Source: JBMYRH01 sp049602155 (GTDB lineage: Bacteria > Myxococcota_A > UBA9042 > PHBI01 > JBMYRH01). From it: a stretch of 64,000 bases of DNA. The position numbers were made by a program, and so were the translations under genes. The notes under the pieces were generated by a model. That model worked only from the letters and a program-made list of their open reading frames with translations. It was not told the origin of the DNA and did no database searches. The stretch's first letter is position 1. The number at the start of each line of letters is the position of its first letter. This document shows positions 9,701 to 17,319 of this stretch, piece by piece. Location of the stretch: contig JBMYRH010000003.1 in the NCBI GenBank assembly GCA_049602155.1, positions 124,001-188,000 of the forward strand, in the 5' to 3' direction.

Positions 9701-9773
9701 CACGATGCCCTGGTTCATGGCGCTGCTGTTGGGCCTCGCCGCCATCTGCCGTCGACAGCGTGTGACGCGCTAA
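6744..9773 (+). CDS. secreted arginine/agmatine deiminase-family protein with somatomedin-B-like and Cys-rich repeat domains and a MYXO-CTERM-like tail
   Basis: The ATG at 6744 has GGAGG six bases upstream and gives 1009 residues. The N-terminus ends in a lipobox-like VTGC. Residues about 75-480 form a peptidyl-arginine/agmatine deiminase domain: VEWEPMTAI, EGGTF, LHIDMYMK, and GAIHC with the presumed catalytic Cys472. By family it would hydrolyse guanidino groups, either of agmatine or of protein arginine; the substrate is not evident. Next comes a somatomedin-B-like module (CSCDEACVQYDDCC), a second Cys-rich module, and seven repeats with the core CGDDGCGGSCG (residues about 665-920). An acidic Gly/Asp-rich spacer follows. 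The tail has one Cys (SSGCQGG), a hydrophobic helix and RRQR, like MYXO-CTERM sorting signals. It is probably displayed on the cell surface. Confidence 0.8.
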   Translation: MFGKRLIAMGISAMFVVTGCSTQTPEETQTAATQQGPTTLLASRAITTAPPAPNTLETRPRRMGDIEYIRYDDEPMKPASRSLKAFLPGKADAADDVRYFAPDHYAITEAPPEGIRPMVEWEPMTAITMSVPTYMTAGNYANSFGTILDIAKHSATVAEVWFLISDETAKGNIEQGMLDAGAPQSDVDDKVKFLIKPNETVWMIDFGPLPIINAANDSYAFTDFRYYHDRAIDDGVPTLLGRNLINIDQSSNVETYRMPLNSEGGTFQATEDGICFTGDGQLFWMSYDTGNPDYTIWDQSLEELQNHPNALKVKEVWAAYAGCEDVIITHSVSDDATLHIDMYMKVLSNNAVLMGEYGDGPFNDATEAANNAARMDANAEFIANYVKPDGTNFEVKRLLMPGHRQTGDGWAPFTYANSTMINGLNLWPAYTFDDWVDSRNQAEAEWEAALPDYEHIWIDSEELAFWSGAIHCITRTIPAKTPSLWVGDGTCADDMCTAPADGYDGDCTPNDIEYEVCYGPEWLCTCNDCDTDCAYEPGEPPSADLCSEVECGSYAPNNGIACSCDEACVQYDDCCSDACDTCGFNCDGTEPPPPVEGCNGVTYEGCCDGETLTWCENDVIETIDCTENASCGWSAGDGFYNCATDGSGDPSGVYPIDCPAGDPGSCTPDCSGKSCGDDGCGGSCGTCDAGTLCTNAGTCVELCVPACANKDCGDDGCGGSCGTCSGDTPYCAGGLCIADCTPACDGVNCGDDGCGGSCGDCASGEACESGACVACTPSCDGKSCGDDGCGGSCGACADGESCTLTGECVTLCTADCSGKVCGGDGCGGSCGACDAGQSCTSGGQCVADCQPSCTGKTCGDDGCGGSCGTCGFGETCDETGNCQGPCTPDCGDKACGDDGCGGSCGTCAEAETCSASGACEAAARENADAGSTDGDPGAGDDAGPSEPIDPNTGTGSIDPGDGTDPTVGGDGGTGDVSSGCQGGQQSTMPWFMALLLGLAAICRRQRVTR
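8739..9500 (+). repeat. seven in-frame Cys-rich repeats
   Basis: Seven tandem coding repeats of 35-37 residues follow the pattern CxPxCxGKxCGDDGCGGSCGxC, then xxGxxCxxxGxC. Ten cysteines or fewer per unit suggest a disulfide-knotted rod. Unit 5 has GGDG in place of GDDG and unit 2 has a shifted Cys. The DNA units differ at synonymous sites, so this is an old protein repeat and not a recent DNA duplication. Confidence 0.9.
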
Positions 9774-9779
9774 ACGCGA

Positions 9780-10694
9780 TCAGCTCTGCGGTTCGGCGGC
9801 CACGGCCGCCCGAATCGCGGGCTCATCGAACCGCCAGATCTCTGCGAGCCCGGCCACGTAATCCGGGAAGCGGAGTGTCACGCCCAGACGCTCAAGGGTC
9901 TTGGAGCCATCGAGCTGCTTCGAGCCCATGATCATGGCCAAGACGTCGCGGCTAAGCCGAACCCTCGCCTCCGCTAGGGAGAGCTCAGCGGGCGCCGGCA
10001 AGCCATAGGTCTCTACGATATGTGCTGCGACCTCTGCCTGGACGGATGGGCGGGCGTCGGTCCCGAGGTAGATCGCGCCGCGTTCGCCGCGCTCACAGGC
10101 TGCAGCGATGATGGCCGCCAGGTCTCTGACGTGGATCCTGTTGGTGTAGGACTGCCCACCGTCAATCAGGCGCGTGCGGCGCCCGGCAAATCGGTCAAAC
10201 TGAGAACGAAAGCGCCCGTAGATGCCGGCCGGTCGAACGACCATGGCGGGCAGACCGCTCTCCAGGACTTGCTGCTCAATCTCGAGCCGCGCTGTGCCTC
10301 GGGGGCTGTCGGGGGTACACGGCGTGGCCTCATCGACCACCGCCCCTTGCTTATCGCCGTAGACGCTCGTCGAGGACACGTAGACGACCGCCTCAAGGCC
10401 CCAATCGCGGACATGCGCCATCAGCGCAGCATTATGATCGGTGTAGCTTCCATCTCGAGCCATGATCGGCGGCATCATCGTCACGAGCGCTTTGACTTTG
10501 CCCTTGATGCGGTCGATGGCTTTGAAGTCAGGGGCATTCATCACCACAGCGTTGGCGCCACGGGTGCGGATGACGTTGGCGCCCTCTTCAGTGCGAGAGG
10601 TCCCATAGACGGCGTGCCCCTCAAAGGCCCGCTGCTGCGCGAGTAATCGGCCAGTGAAGCCACAACCGACGATCAGCATTCCAGAGTTAGCCAC
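9780..10694 (-). CDS. NAD(P)-dependent epimerase/dehydratase-like SDR protein (YeeZ type)
   Basis: A 304-residue extended short-chain dehydrogenase. The N-terminal MLIVGCGFTGRLLAQ is a Rossmann nucleotide-binding loop. VYVSSTSVYG marks beta-5 with the Ser-containing active-site region. The usual YxxxK is not clear: the position after SPRGTARLEIE has no Tyr. This pattern is typical of atypical SDRs such as YeeZ, whose substrates are unknown. VVRPAGIYG and the C-terminal substrate-side region are intact. The gene starts 2 bp after the stop of the upstream lipoprotein gene, so they form an operon. Its end faces the deiminase gene with only 6 bp between stops. Confidence 0.75.
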   Translation of the reverse strand: MANSGMLIVGCGFTGRLLAQQRAFEGHAVYGTSRTEEGANVIRTRGANAVVMNAPDFKAIDRIKGKVKALVTMMPPIMARDGSYTDHNAALMAHVRDWGLEAVVYVSSTSVYGDKQGAVVDEATPCTPDSPRGTARLEIEQQVLESGLPAMVVRPAGIYGRFRSQFDRFAGRRTRLIDGGQSYTNRIHVRDLAAIIAAACERGERGAIYLGTDARPSVQAEVAAHIVETYGLPAPAELSLAEARVRLSRDVLAMIMGSKQLDGSKTLERLGVTLRFPDYVAGLAEIWRFDEPAIRAAVAAEPQS

Positions 10695-10696
10695 GG

Positions 10697-11323
10697 CTAC
10701 TCCTGTGCGGGGGCGGGGGCCGCAGCGGCCGGCGCCTTCGTGGGCGCATCAGCCAGGGCGACGCGGACAACCTTTAGCTTTGGATAGAGCTGCTTTAGAG
10801 CCTTGGTGAGCTTCGATTCACCTTGCTCGTTGCCGCTCAGGACACGCAACTCATCGACTGGATATCCTTCATCACGCCGGGCAGCTAAGGCCAAGTCGAG
10901 CAGCTGATAAGGCGTCCCTCCATCATCGACGATGAAGTGAGTCGCCTCGTCAATTGCGCTCAGGCGTGACAGCGCCTTGGCGATCCGCAGCCCCTCTTTG
11001 TGCTCGACACGCAGGGTCGTCACCGTGGCCTCAACGTCTCGCTCTTCCTCTTTAAAGCAAAGCGGGGCTGTCTTACCTGTCTCAGCCAGCTTGTCGCGGT
11101 GCATCAAGCACTGAACACGCAAATCGAGAGAGGGCTGATGGAGGATGAACGGCTGCACGCGCTTACGCTGGCGCGCGGCGTGAATCTCACCTTCCAAGCG
11201 CGGCCCTTTCTTTGCCCTCTTCTTCGCCACCTTGGTGCCCTCTGGAGGGGCCTCACTGGTCGGCGAGCAAGCGAGGAGGAGCATCAACAAGGTCACACAG
11301 AGACGTTCTAGAAATCGATTCAT
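10697..11323 (-). CDS. predicted lipoprotein, possibly a degenerate amidase_2/PGRP-like domain
   Basis: 208 residues with a signal peptide ending in LLLACS (lipobox). A Lys-rich spacer and an Ala/Pro-rich C-terminus flank a central domain. The stretch ATHFIVDDGGTPYQLLDLAL resembles the core of N-acetylmuramoyl-L-alanine amidases (SAHFVIDRDGTIYQLVD). FILHQPS earlier in the protein could match the first zinc His. The later His and Cys zinc ligands are not visible, so if the relationship holds the domain is probably non-catalytic, perhaps peptidoglycan binding. The family assignment is an inference from a short motif. Its neighbour downstream is the SDR gene. Confidence 0.5.
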   Translation of the reverse strand: MNRFLERLCVTLLMLLLACSPTSEAPPEGTKVAKKRAKKGPRLEGEIHAARQRKRVQPFILHQPSLDLRVQCLMHRDKLAETGKTAPLCFKEEERDVEATVTTLRVEHKEGLRIAKALSRLSAIDEATHFIVDDGGTPYQLLDLALAARRDEGYPVDELRVLSGNEQGESKLTKALKQLYPKLKVVRVALADAPTKAPAAAAPAPAQE

Positions 11324-11374
11324 GCCGCGTACTGTTCCGCATGTCCTTGGCGAAGTCCACCATCTCTGAGGCCG

Positions 11375-12640
11375 TCAGAGCCTCCAGCGTAAGAGCTCCA
11401 CCAAGAGGTTGGCCTGCATATAGCCCGCGTGAATCAGGAAGTCTGGGCGCTGTCCGAAGCTCTTGTGGCCGATCACGAAGAGGTCCGGCTCTGGGTTCAT
11501 CAAGACCTCTGCACCCGGTGACTCCGCTTGCCTCCACTGACGCCGTGTCCCTGGGTCTCGACCGATCGCCCGGTCCTGATTGCGCAAGATCTCAGCCAAC
11601 CGGCGAGGCCCCCTCGTGGAGAAGTCCAAGTCCAACTGCAGCGCCTCAAGTGACGTAAAGTCAGGCAAGTAGCCAACCATCGCGAGGACCTCGTCGACCA
11701 AGAGGCGGGCCCCCTGGCTCAAGACGATCTCGAAGAGCCCATCACGGGTCCGATGGACGCGCTCGACCCAAGCGGGCTGATACAGCGTGACAGGACCGCC
11801 CTCTCGGACGGCCGCCTGCGCCTCGACGACCAGGCGCGCTCGGTCGGGAAGTGGATCGTGGGGGACGACCCGAATTGGGGGCCCCTCTGCGCGACGGACC
11901 GCCCAGTGAATCCGTGTCTTCGGGTCCTCGCTGTGGAGACGTGCGAGGCCGGCGATCGCCGTCGCTGCGGAGTACCCCGCGCCGACGACCAACACACGCT
12001 TCCCCACGAACCTCTCACGGCCCGAACCAAGGATATCTGGGAGGTGGTGCTCGATGGCGTGCGCCCCTTCAAGGTCACGCTCACCGGGCGCGGGGATCCC
12101 CCCACGGCCCACCCAAGCGGGGCGTGTCGTGATGCCGCTCGCGTCGATCAAGACGTCAGCCTGAACGATGCGCTCACGACCCGCGCGATCTTGAAAGAGC
12201 AACCGGAAAGGGCTGTCCGCGCGCTGGGGCATCTTCGGCATGTCGCTCTTTAACGCCAGTTCACGGCTCGCGCCGATCAAGGTCTGGCCCATCTTCAGCG
12301 TGGGCGCGATGCGCGGGTGTGCCGCCAAGGCGTCCAAGTAGGCCTCAATGAACTCCCCCATCATGGGCGTCTCAGCGAGGTCGATATCCGCGACGTGTCC
12401 GTGCGCTGCGAGATCTTCTAACGCCCCGTCAGCGACGTTCATCTCCCACGGCGTAAACATGCGGACATGGGCATAGCGCCGCATCCCACTCGCGATCTGC
12501 TCTCCTGCCTCGTAGACAGTGACCTTGTGCCCCTGAGCGGTAAGGAGGCGCGCAGCCTCTAGACCGACAGGACCAGCTCCAACGATGGCGACGCGGGACG
12601 TACTCAAGGGGTGACCGTGCTCCTTAGACGTGAGCAGCAT
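11375..12640 (-). CDS. FAD-dependent NAD(P)-binding oxidoreductase (flavin monooxygenase-like)
   Basis: 421 residues with two dinucleotide-binding motifs. FAD-type VAIVGAGPVGLEAA lies near residue 17, followed by VTVYEAGEQIASGM. NADPH-type VLVVGAGYSAATA lies near residue 220. DVLIDASGI and the C-terminal LFVIGHKSFGQRPDF match the FAD-contact segments of flavin-dependent monooxygenases and related disulfide-oxidoreductase-fold enzymes. No redox-active CxxC is visible, which favours an oxidase or monooxygenase over a disulfide reductase. The substrate is unknown. It lies next to, but on the opposite strand from, the 13.7-20.4 kb tailoring operon, so a shared role is possible but unproven. Confidence 0.75.
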   Translation of the reverse strand: MLLTSKEHGHPLSTSRVAIVGAGPVGLEAARLLTAQGHKVTVYEAGEQIASGMRRYAHVRMFTPWEMNVADGALEDLAAHGHVADIDLAETPMMGEFIEAYLDALAAHPRIAPTLKMGQTLIGASRELALKSDMPKMPQRADSPFRLLFQDRAGRERIVQADVLIDASGITTRPAWVGRGGIPAPGERDLEGAHAIEHHLPDILGSGRERFVGKRVLVVGAGYSAATAIAGLARLHSEDPKTRIHWAVRRAEGPPIRVVPHDPLPDRARLVVEAQAAVREGGPVTLYQPAWVERVHRTRDGLFEIVLSQGARLLVDEVLAMVGYLPDFTSLEALQLDLDFSTRGPRRLAEILRNQDRAIGRDPGTRRQWRQAESPGAEVLMNPEPDLFVIGHKSFGQRPDFLIHAGYMQANLLVELLRWRL

Positions 12641-12673
12641 AGCGCGACCGAGGGGATCGGTCTCCCCCGGCGC

Positions 12674-13540
12674 TTACACAGCGAGGTGACCTGGAGCCGC
12701 GATGTTATCACCACCGACGACCGGCCCCACGGGGACGTAAGGGGGGGCATAGGTGGGGACAGGCCCCTTGCCCATGACCAGCATGACCTGCTGCTGAGGC
12801 AACCACATCAAGAACGCGAGCGCGATCACGGTCCCAATGGCCTCGAAGGCCGCCACGTGGTGCTTATCCTTGTCCTTCTTCTTCACACCGCCATCGAGCT
12901 TGCCGACCATCGCGTCCCGGAGCTGCATCGGGACGGTCATCTTGGCCATCTGCGCTGACGGGCACGTGATGAGCGGCATCGGCACGTTGGGCATGGGGGG
13001 AGCCGTGGCCAACGGAAACGCTGCGAAGGCTGGGTACCAAGGGAGCCCCGGTACCATCACCTGCTTCTGCCAAGCCTCCCAGCAGTCGCCGATACCCTCT
13101 TTGACCGCCTTGATGTAGGCGTTCTCGTTCTTGTTCGTCCCGACCCACCCGACGTAGCAATCTTTGAGCTTGGGGCCGTCGAGGCAACCGGGCGTCCCGA
13201 TGGCCGAGACGCTCATGATCTTCAGATCCTTAAACTTCGCCTGAAGGCGCCACATGTCCACGGCCATCTTGGTCTTGTTGATGGCCTCGTGAACGAAGTC
13301 TTTGTATTGGCCACCGATCTTCTTGGCGGTCTCGGTGTGGTACTTGTTCGTCGACGCGGCAAAGAAGTAGCACATCGGGGTCGGGATCCCCGCCTTCTCC
13401 GAGGCGCTGGTCGCCGCGTTGTAGATGGTCTTCTTGTCGCAGTCCTTGTCTTGAGGCTGCGACCACTCGACCGGCAGCTTCTTCGACTTCGCGATGAAGG
13501 CCAGGTCACCCAGAATCGTGATGGGGGAGAGGCTCGGCAT
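12674..13540 (-). CDS. conserved-looking protein of unknown function with a Pro/Gly-rich C-terminus
   Basis: Not recognised with confidence. The ATG at 13540 (MPSLSPITILGDLAF) has GAGG eight bases upstream and gives 288 residues. There is no signal peptide. The first two thirds are alpha-helical and basic with scattered Cys and Trp. The last third contains PGLPWYPAFAAFP, APPMPNVPMPL, a hydrophobic segment (TVIALAFLMWL) and a Gly/Pro tail (APPYVPVGPVVGG). From memory, tails of this kind occur in proteins found with phage-tail-like systems, but no such genes are nearby. The gene is divergent from the tailoring operon, with 204 bp between the starts. Confidence 0.5.
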   Translation of the reverse strand: MPSLSPITILGDLAFIAKSKKLPVEWSQPQDKDCDKKTIYNAATSASEKAGIPTPMCYFFAASTNKYHTETAKKIGGQYKDFVHEAINKTKMAVDMWRLQAKFKDLKIMSVSAIGTPGCLDGPKLKDCYVGWVGTNKNENAYIKAVKEGIGDCWEAWQKQVMVPGLPWYPAFAAFPLATAPPMPNVPMPLITCPSAQMAKMTVPMQLRDAMVGKLDGGVKKKDKDKHHVAAFEAIGTVIALAFLMWLPQQQVMLVMGKGPVPTYAPPYVPVGPVVGGDNIAAPGHLAV

Positions 13541-13744
13541 GTCTCCAACCTCGTCGTCCAGGCGCACACACACCGGGCAGGGGGAGGGGCCACAGTTGAG
13601 CCCCAACGATGGCCAACGTACCATCGGCCAATCGCCGCGATCAAGGCTGACAGTCGAGACGCAAGGGAGACCCCAGTCACGTCACCATCTACCGCATTCG
13701 CCGTATTCGCAGAGTCGCTGACAGCGGAAACTCTGCTCGCCTCG

Positions 13745-16444
13745 GTGCGTGATATTGCCGCCGCGCGAACCACCGAGAGTGACAGGCTGCTTGAGGCATC
13801 AACGGGGTTCGCGCTGCCCGGCCTGGCGACGACCACGATGATGGCGCACGGCGCGCACGTCGCCCGTGCTGATGGGCGCTTGTCCTTTGATCGCTTGGAG
13901 CGCGGGGTGTTGCCGCAGCCCGCTGAGTGGATCCCACCCGGCCTCAAGGCAGCAGACTTCTCCGCCACGCTGGTCGGGGCGCGGCTAGAATCCCCAACCT
14001 GCTGGCCATTTCGACAGGACACCCCCGTCGGAGACTTCGCCGCTACAGATGGACCGAAGTGGTGGACACACGGCCAAGTGCACGCCTTGATTGGCGGCGC
14101 GTACTGGCCCGAGATGAGCGAGTGGGAGCTGATGCACATGGCGCGCCTCAGCGAGGCCGTCGCGTCCTGGCACTGGTACTGGCTGAGTGAGCTCGACCGC
14201 CGCTACTGTCCGCTCCACACCGTCATGTCCGCAGATCGAACCCCGGATTGCGATGCATGCCGGGCGCTGGAGGCGTCCGCCGGGGACCCAGCGATCCGAC
14301 GCACACGGCTGCTTGAGCCCGAAGCCCAGGCGACAGCTGACAACGGGGTCGCCTTCTTGCGCTACGAGGGGCACTGCTATGACGCGGGCTTGACGCGTGG
14401 CACGCTGATCGTGCCTGAGGGGCCGTACCTCAGCATGGGCGAAGCCTGTGACTATGCACGGGCGCACCGCGCGCGTCTCCTTAGCCCTGCACATCAGCGC
14501 TGGGTAAGCACGTGCCTCAGGCCAGGGATCGACTTCGCCACCAGCGTCGCGGGCTTCTCAGCCAAGGCCGCTCAGGTCGCTGAAGCGCTCATCACCCCCA
14601 TGACAGCCGCCACAGACGTCAACGCCGAGCGCGCGCGCAGGGTGCTTCAAGATGTCGGTGCCCGGGTGTGCCACGCCGCGGCCATCGTCGGGGACGCGAC
14701 GAGGGGCTTCAGCGGGGCGATGGACGCCATTCAAGAGGCCCTCGCGGGGCTTGGACAAGGGACGGACGCCCCCCGCGCCGATCAGCTGCTCGGTATCGCA
14801 CTCCAGAGCGTAGCCAGCGATCTTCAGAGCACCCCAGAGCTCTCCAAGCTCGTCTGCGCCCTCGGCTATGCCCCCACCCAGGCCACTGAGCACGAGCCTG
14901 ACGCGTTCCGAAGCGCTCGAGGTGCAGCGCTCCTAGCGCGCGCAAAGGCGGTCGGGTCGCCGCTCTTTCACCTGCTCGCAGCGCGCCCATCACTGCGCGA
15001 GGCCATCACGGCGATGCCCCGATCAGGCAGCCTGCTCCAAGACACGGCGCGGGCTGCGGAGGCCCGCGCTCCCAAAGGGGCCGACGACAGCCTGGTAGCG
15101 GCCTTTACAGGCTGGCTCACCCTCGCTGCTCAGCACTGGGGACCAGAGGACGCGACCCCACACGTGAAGGGACAATGGTATTACCGCCTGGCCTTGACTG
15201 AGCTGCCCGGCGAGGACAGCTGGGGACAGCTCAGGCTACGCCCTAACCCCTACCTGACGACCCTCCCCTGCCCCTTCTCCGTGCCATGGCTAGAGGCGCT
15301 CTTGAGCGGCGCGGCCGAGACGCTCAGCGCATCGACCCCGCGCCCGGCAAAGGGGCTCGGCTACGCGGTGATGGGGCAAGGCCGCGCGCGGCCCATCCTA
15401 TTGGCGTGGACGCCAGAGCGAGAGGCGCTGTTAAACCGACTGCAGCACACCCCGACGATCCGCCAGTTGATCGTCGATGGGGTCACGCGAGAGGCCATCA
15501 CGGCGGCGCTCGATGAAGAGTTGGTCATCGCCCTGCATCAACACCACAGCGCGACCCTCGAGGTCGACGCGGTGGAGGACGTCTCTCCAGCCGAGGACGA
15601 TGTCCCCCTTGGGAATCAGACCGAGGAGGCCGGACCTTGGCAAGACGCGACGCAGGCGCGTTATTATGACGCATACTGCCAACGGAGCGACCTCTACCAA
15701 GACTTGGCCCAAGCGTTGGTGGCCCGCGCAGAGATTGAACCCGGGCACCGGGTCGCCGATCTCGGTTGCGGCACAGGGGTCTCCACGTCGGTAGCGCTGA
15801 CGAAGCTTGGACCGGAAGGGCACCTCCTGGCCCTCGATCCAGCGCCCAGGATGGTGGCCCTCGCAGAGGCTCATGTGAGTGACCCGAGGGTCCGATATGA
15901 GGTCGGTACAGCGCGGCGAATGCTCCAAGTAGGCGGCCCGCTGGATCGGGTACTCTGTAGCTCCGCGATTTGGCTCGACCCCAACATCCTCGTGCCCTGG
16001 AAAGCCGCGCAGCTCTTGCTCCAACCCGGCGGGCGCCTGTGCTTCAGCATTCCGTCCGAGTACTTGGGTCATGACGCGCACTGGATGACAGAGACGGGCA
16101 CGATGGTCGCGACGGCGATTCAATCAGCGCGCGAGCAAGTCAGCGGCGAAAGCAACCGGGACGCTGTGCTCACCCCCACCCCGCACCCAGACTACTTGGG
16201 CGACATCACACGGATGCGCGAGATCCTGCTCGAGATCGGCTACTCAGCCGTCGAGGCGACACTGTATCAGCGTGCATGGCGCGTCTCGGACTACTTGGAT
16301 TGGATGTCACAGCCCGTCTCATTGGCGACCATCTGCCCGGGTGACAACGCCACACAAGAGGCCTTCCTCACGGCGGTCGCTGATCGCGTCGACCTGCACG
16401 CAGAGTTCGAGACACGCTGGTTCTTGGTCGTCGCAAAACAATGA
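13745..16444 (+). CDS. large protein: unknown N-terminal domain fused to a class I SAM methyltransferase
   Basis: About 899 residues if started at the GTG at 13745. The frame stays open and protein-like back to about 13676, so the true start is uncertain. Residues about 640-899 are a SAM-dependent methyltransferase: HRVADLGCGTGVSTSV near residue 669 is motif I and LLALDPAPRM is motif II. The first 600 residues are not recognised. They contain a His/Cys/Trp-rich stretch (WWTHGQVHALIG, MHMARLSEA, WHWYWLSELDRRYCPLH, then CDAC) that could bind a metal. A short helical segment before the methyltransferase (REALLNRL to ELVIALHQHH) has the look of a PqqD or winged-helix module. The stop overlaps the next gene (ATGA), so translation is coupled to the oxygenase. 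Confidence 0.65.
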   Translation: MRDIAAARTTESDRLLEASTGFALPGLATTTMMAHGAHVARADGRLSFDRLERGVLPQPAEWIPPGLKAADFSATLVGARLESPTCWPFRQDTPVGDFAATDGPKWWTHGQVHALIGGAYWPEMSEWELMHMARLSEAVASWHWYWLSELDRRYCPLHTVMSADRTPDCDACRALEASAGDPAIRRTRLLEPEAQATADNGVAFLRYEGHCYDAGLTRGTLIVPEGPYLSMGEACDYARAHRARLLSPAHQRWVSTCLRPGIDFATSVAGFSAKAAQVAEALITPMTAATDVNAERARRVLQDVGARVCHAAAIVGDATRGFSGAMDAIQEALAGLGQGTDAPRADQLLGIALQSVASDLQSTPELSKLVCALGYAPTQATEHEPDAFRSARGAALLARAKAVGSPLFHLLAARPSLREAITAMPRSGSLLQDTARAAEARAPKGADDSLVAAFTGWLTLAAQHWGPEDATPHVKGQWYYRLALTELPGEDSWGQLRLRPNPYLTTLPCPFSVPWLEALLSGAAETLSASTPRPAKGLGYAVMGQGRARPILLAWTPEREALLNRLQHTPTIRQLIVDGVTREAITAALDEELVIALHQHHSATLEVDAVEDVSPAEDDVPLGNQTEEAGPWQDATQARYYDAYCQRSDLYQDLAQALVARAEIEPGHRVADLGCGTGVSTSVALTKLGPEGHLLALDPAPRMVALAEAHVSDPRVRYEVGTARRMLQVGGPLDRVLCSSAIWLDPNILVPWKAAQLLLQPGGRLCFSIPSEYLGHDAHWMTETGTMVATAIQSAREQVSGESNRDAVLTPTPHPDYLGDITRMREILLEIGYSAVEATLYQRAWRVSDYLDWMSQPVSLATICPGDNATQEAFLTAVADRVDLHAEFETRWFLVVAKQ

Positions 16445-17319
16445 CGCTATCCCTTCGACATGAGGTGCTGCGCATCCCGACTGATGATGGCGGTCTCGAC
16501 CTCTTCGATCTGCTCTACGATCGCATTGAGCACCTCTCGAAAGAGGAGGTTAGAGGTCTGGAGCGTGGAGACCCCACGCTCTTCGAGCGCCTCGACGCGC
16601 TCGCCCTGCTGGAGGGCCCGCAGGCCGAGACCCTCCGGGCTCAGCGGTACGCGAGGCATGTGAGCGAAGTCCGACGGCACCGAGTCGCACGCATCGAAGA
16701 GGTCGACTGGTCACGCGCGACGAGCTGGCCTGACATCGTGAGCGAACACTGGCGGACTCCAGAGCACCTCCGGAGGCTGGCGGAGTCACGTCAGGCCGGG
16801 AACGTCTTCTTGGCGCTCCCTGGGTTCCTCACCCAAGCGGCCGCTGCGGCGCTCTCCAACGAGATCGTGGGGCTCCCCTTCGAACGGATGGACACGCCGT
16901 GGGTCCGCGGGGCAAGGCACCGCCTAGAGGGCGGCGCTGCCCTGAGCGCCTGGACGACGCTCCTGACCTCCATCACCACTCGCGCCCTCTTCGGGGGCAT
17001 CTTGGGGCGCACGCTCGATGCCCACTTGACCGCCAATGTGTGGCGTTTGGAGACCGATGACCGGATGCCGGTGCACCCCGATGGTCGACGTTACCAAGGG
17101 ACCCTCTCACTCGGGCTCTCAAAGGGGTGGTCCGCTTCCCAAGGCGGCGCTATCGCGATTGGTCACCCGACCGAGCGAGGCTTTGAAGTGACGCGGCGGT
17201 GGTTACCCCATCAGGGTGACGTCCTCCTATTCGCCCCAGCGGTCGACACGTGGCACGCCGTCGAGCCCGTCATCGATGGGGTGAGGACGAGCGTCACGTC
17301 ATGGTGGACAGGCCCATGA
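16441..17319 (+). CDS. 2-oxoglutarate/Fe(II)-dependent oxygenase
   Basis: 292 residues. The C-terminal third carries the double-stranded beta-helix facial triad: His212-x-Asp214 in MPVHPDGRRYQG, distal His272 in DTWHAVEPV, and Arg282 in GVRTSVTSWW, ten residues later, to bind 2-oxoglutarate. GDVLLF before the distal His is typical of prolyl-hydroxylase-like members. Such enzymes hydroxylate peptides, free amino acids or small natural products. The N-terminal 130 residues are helical and not recognised. The gene overlaps both neighbours by 4 bp (ATGA on each side), which ties it to the methyltransferase fusion and the carbamoyltransferase as one pathway. Confidence 0.8.
   Translation: MTLSLRHEVLRIPTDDGGLDLFDLLYDRIEHLSKEEVRGLERGDPTLFERLDALALLEGPQAETLRAQRYARHVSEVRRHRVARIEEVDWSRATSWPDIVSEHWRTPEHLRRLAESRQAGNVFLALPGFLTQAAAAALSNEIVGLPFERMDTPWVRGARHRLEGGAALSAWTTLLTSITTRALFGGILGRTLDAHLTANVWRLETDDRMPVHPDGRRYQGTLSLGLSKGWSASQGGAIAIGHPTERGFEVTRRWLPHQGDVLLFAPAVDTWHAVEPVIDGVRTSVTSWWTGP

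Noticed and set aside
13289..13744. Long plus-strand extension upstream of the methyltransferase fusion gene
   Set aside because: From 13289 to about 13540 it is antisense to the gene at 12674-13540 and its translation is Arg/Leu-rich shadow sequence.
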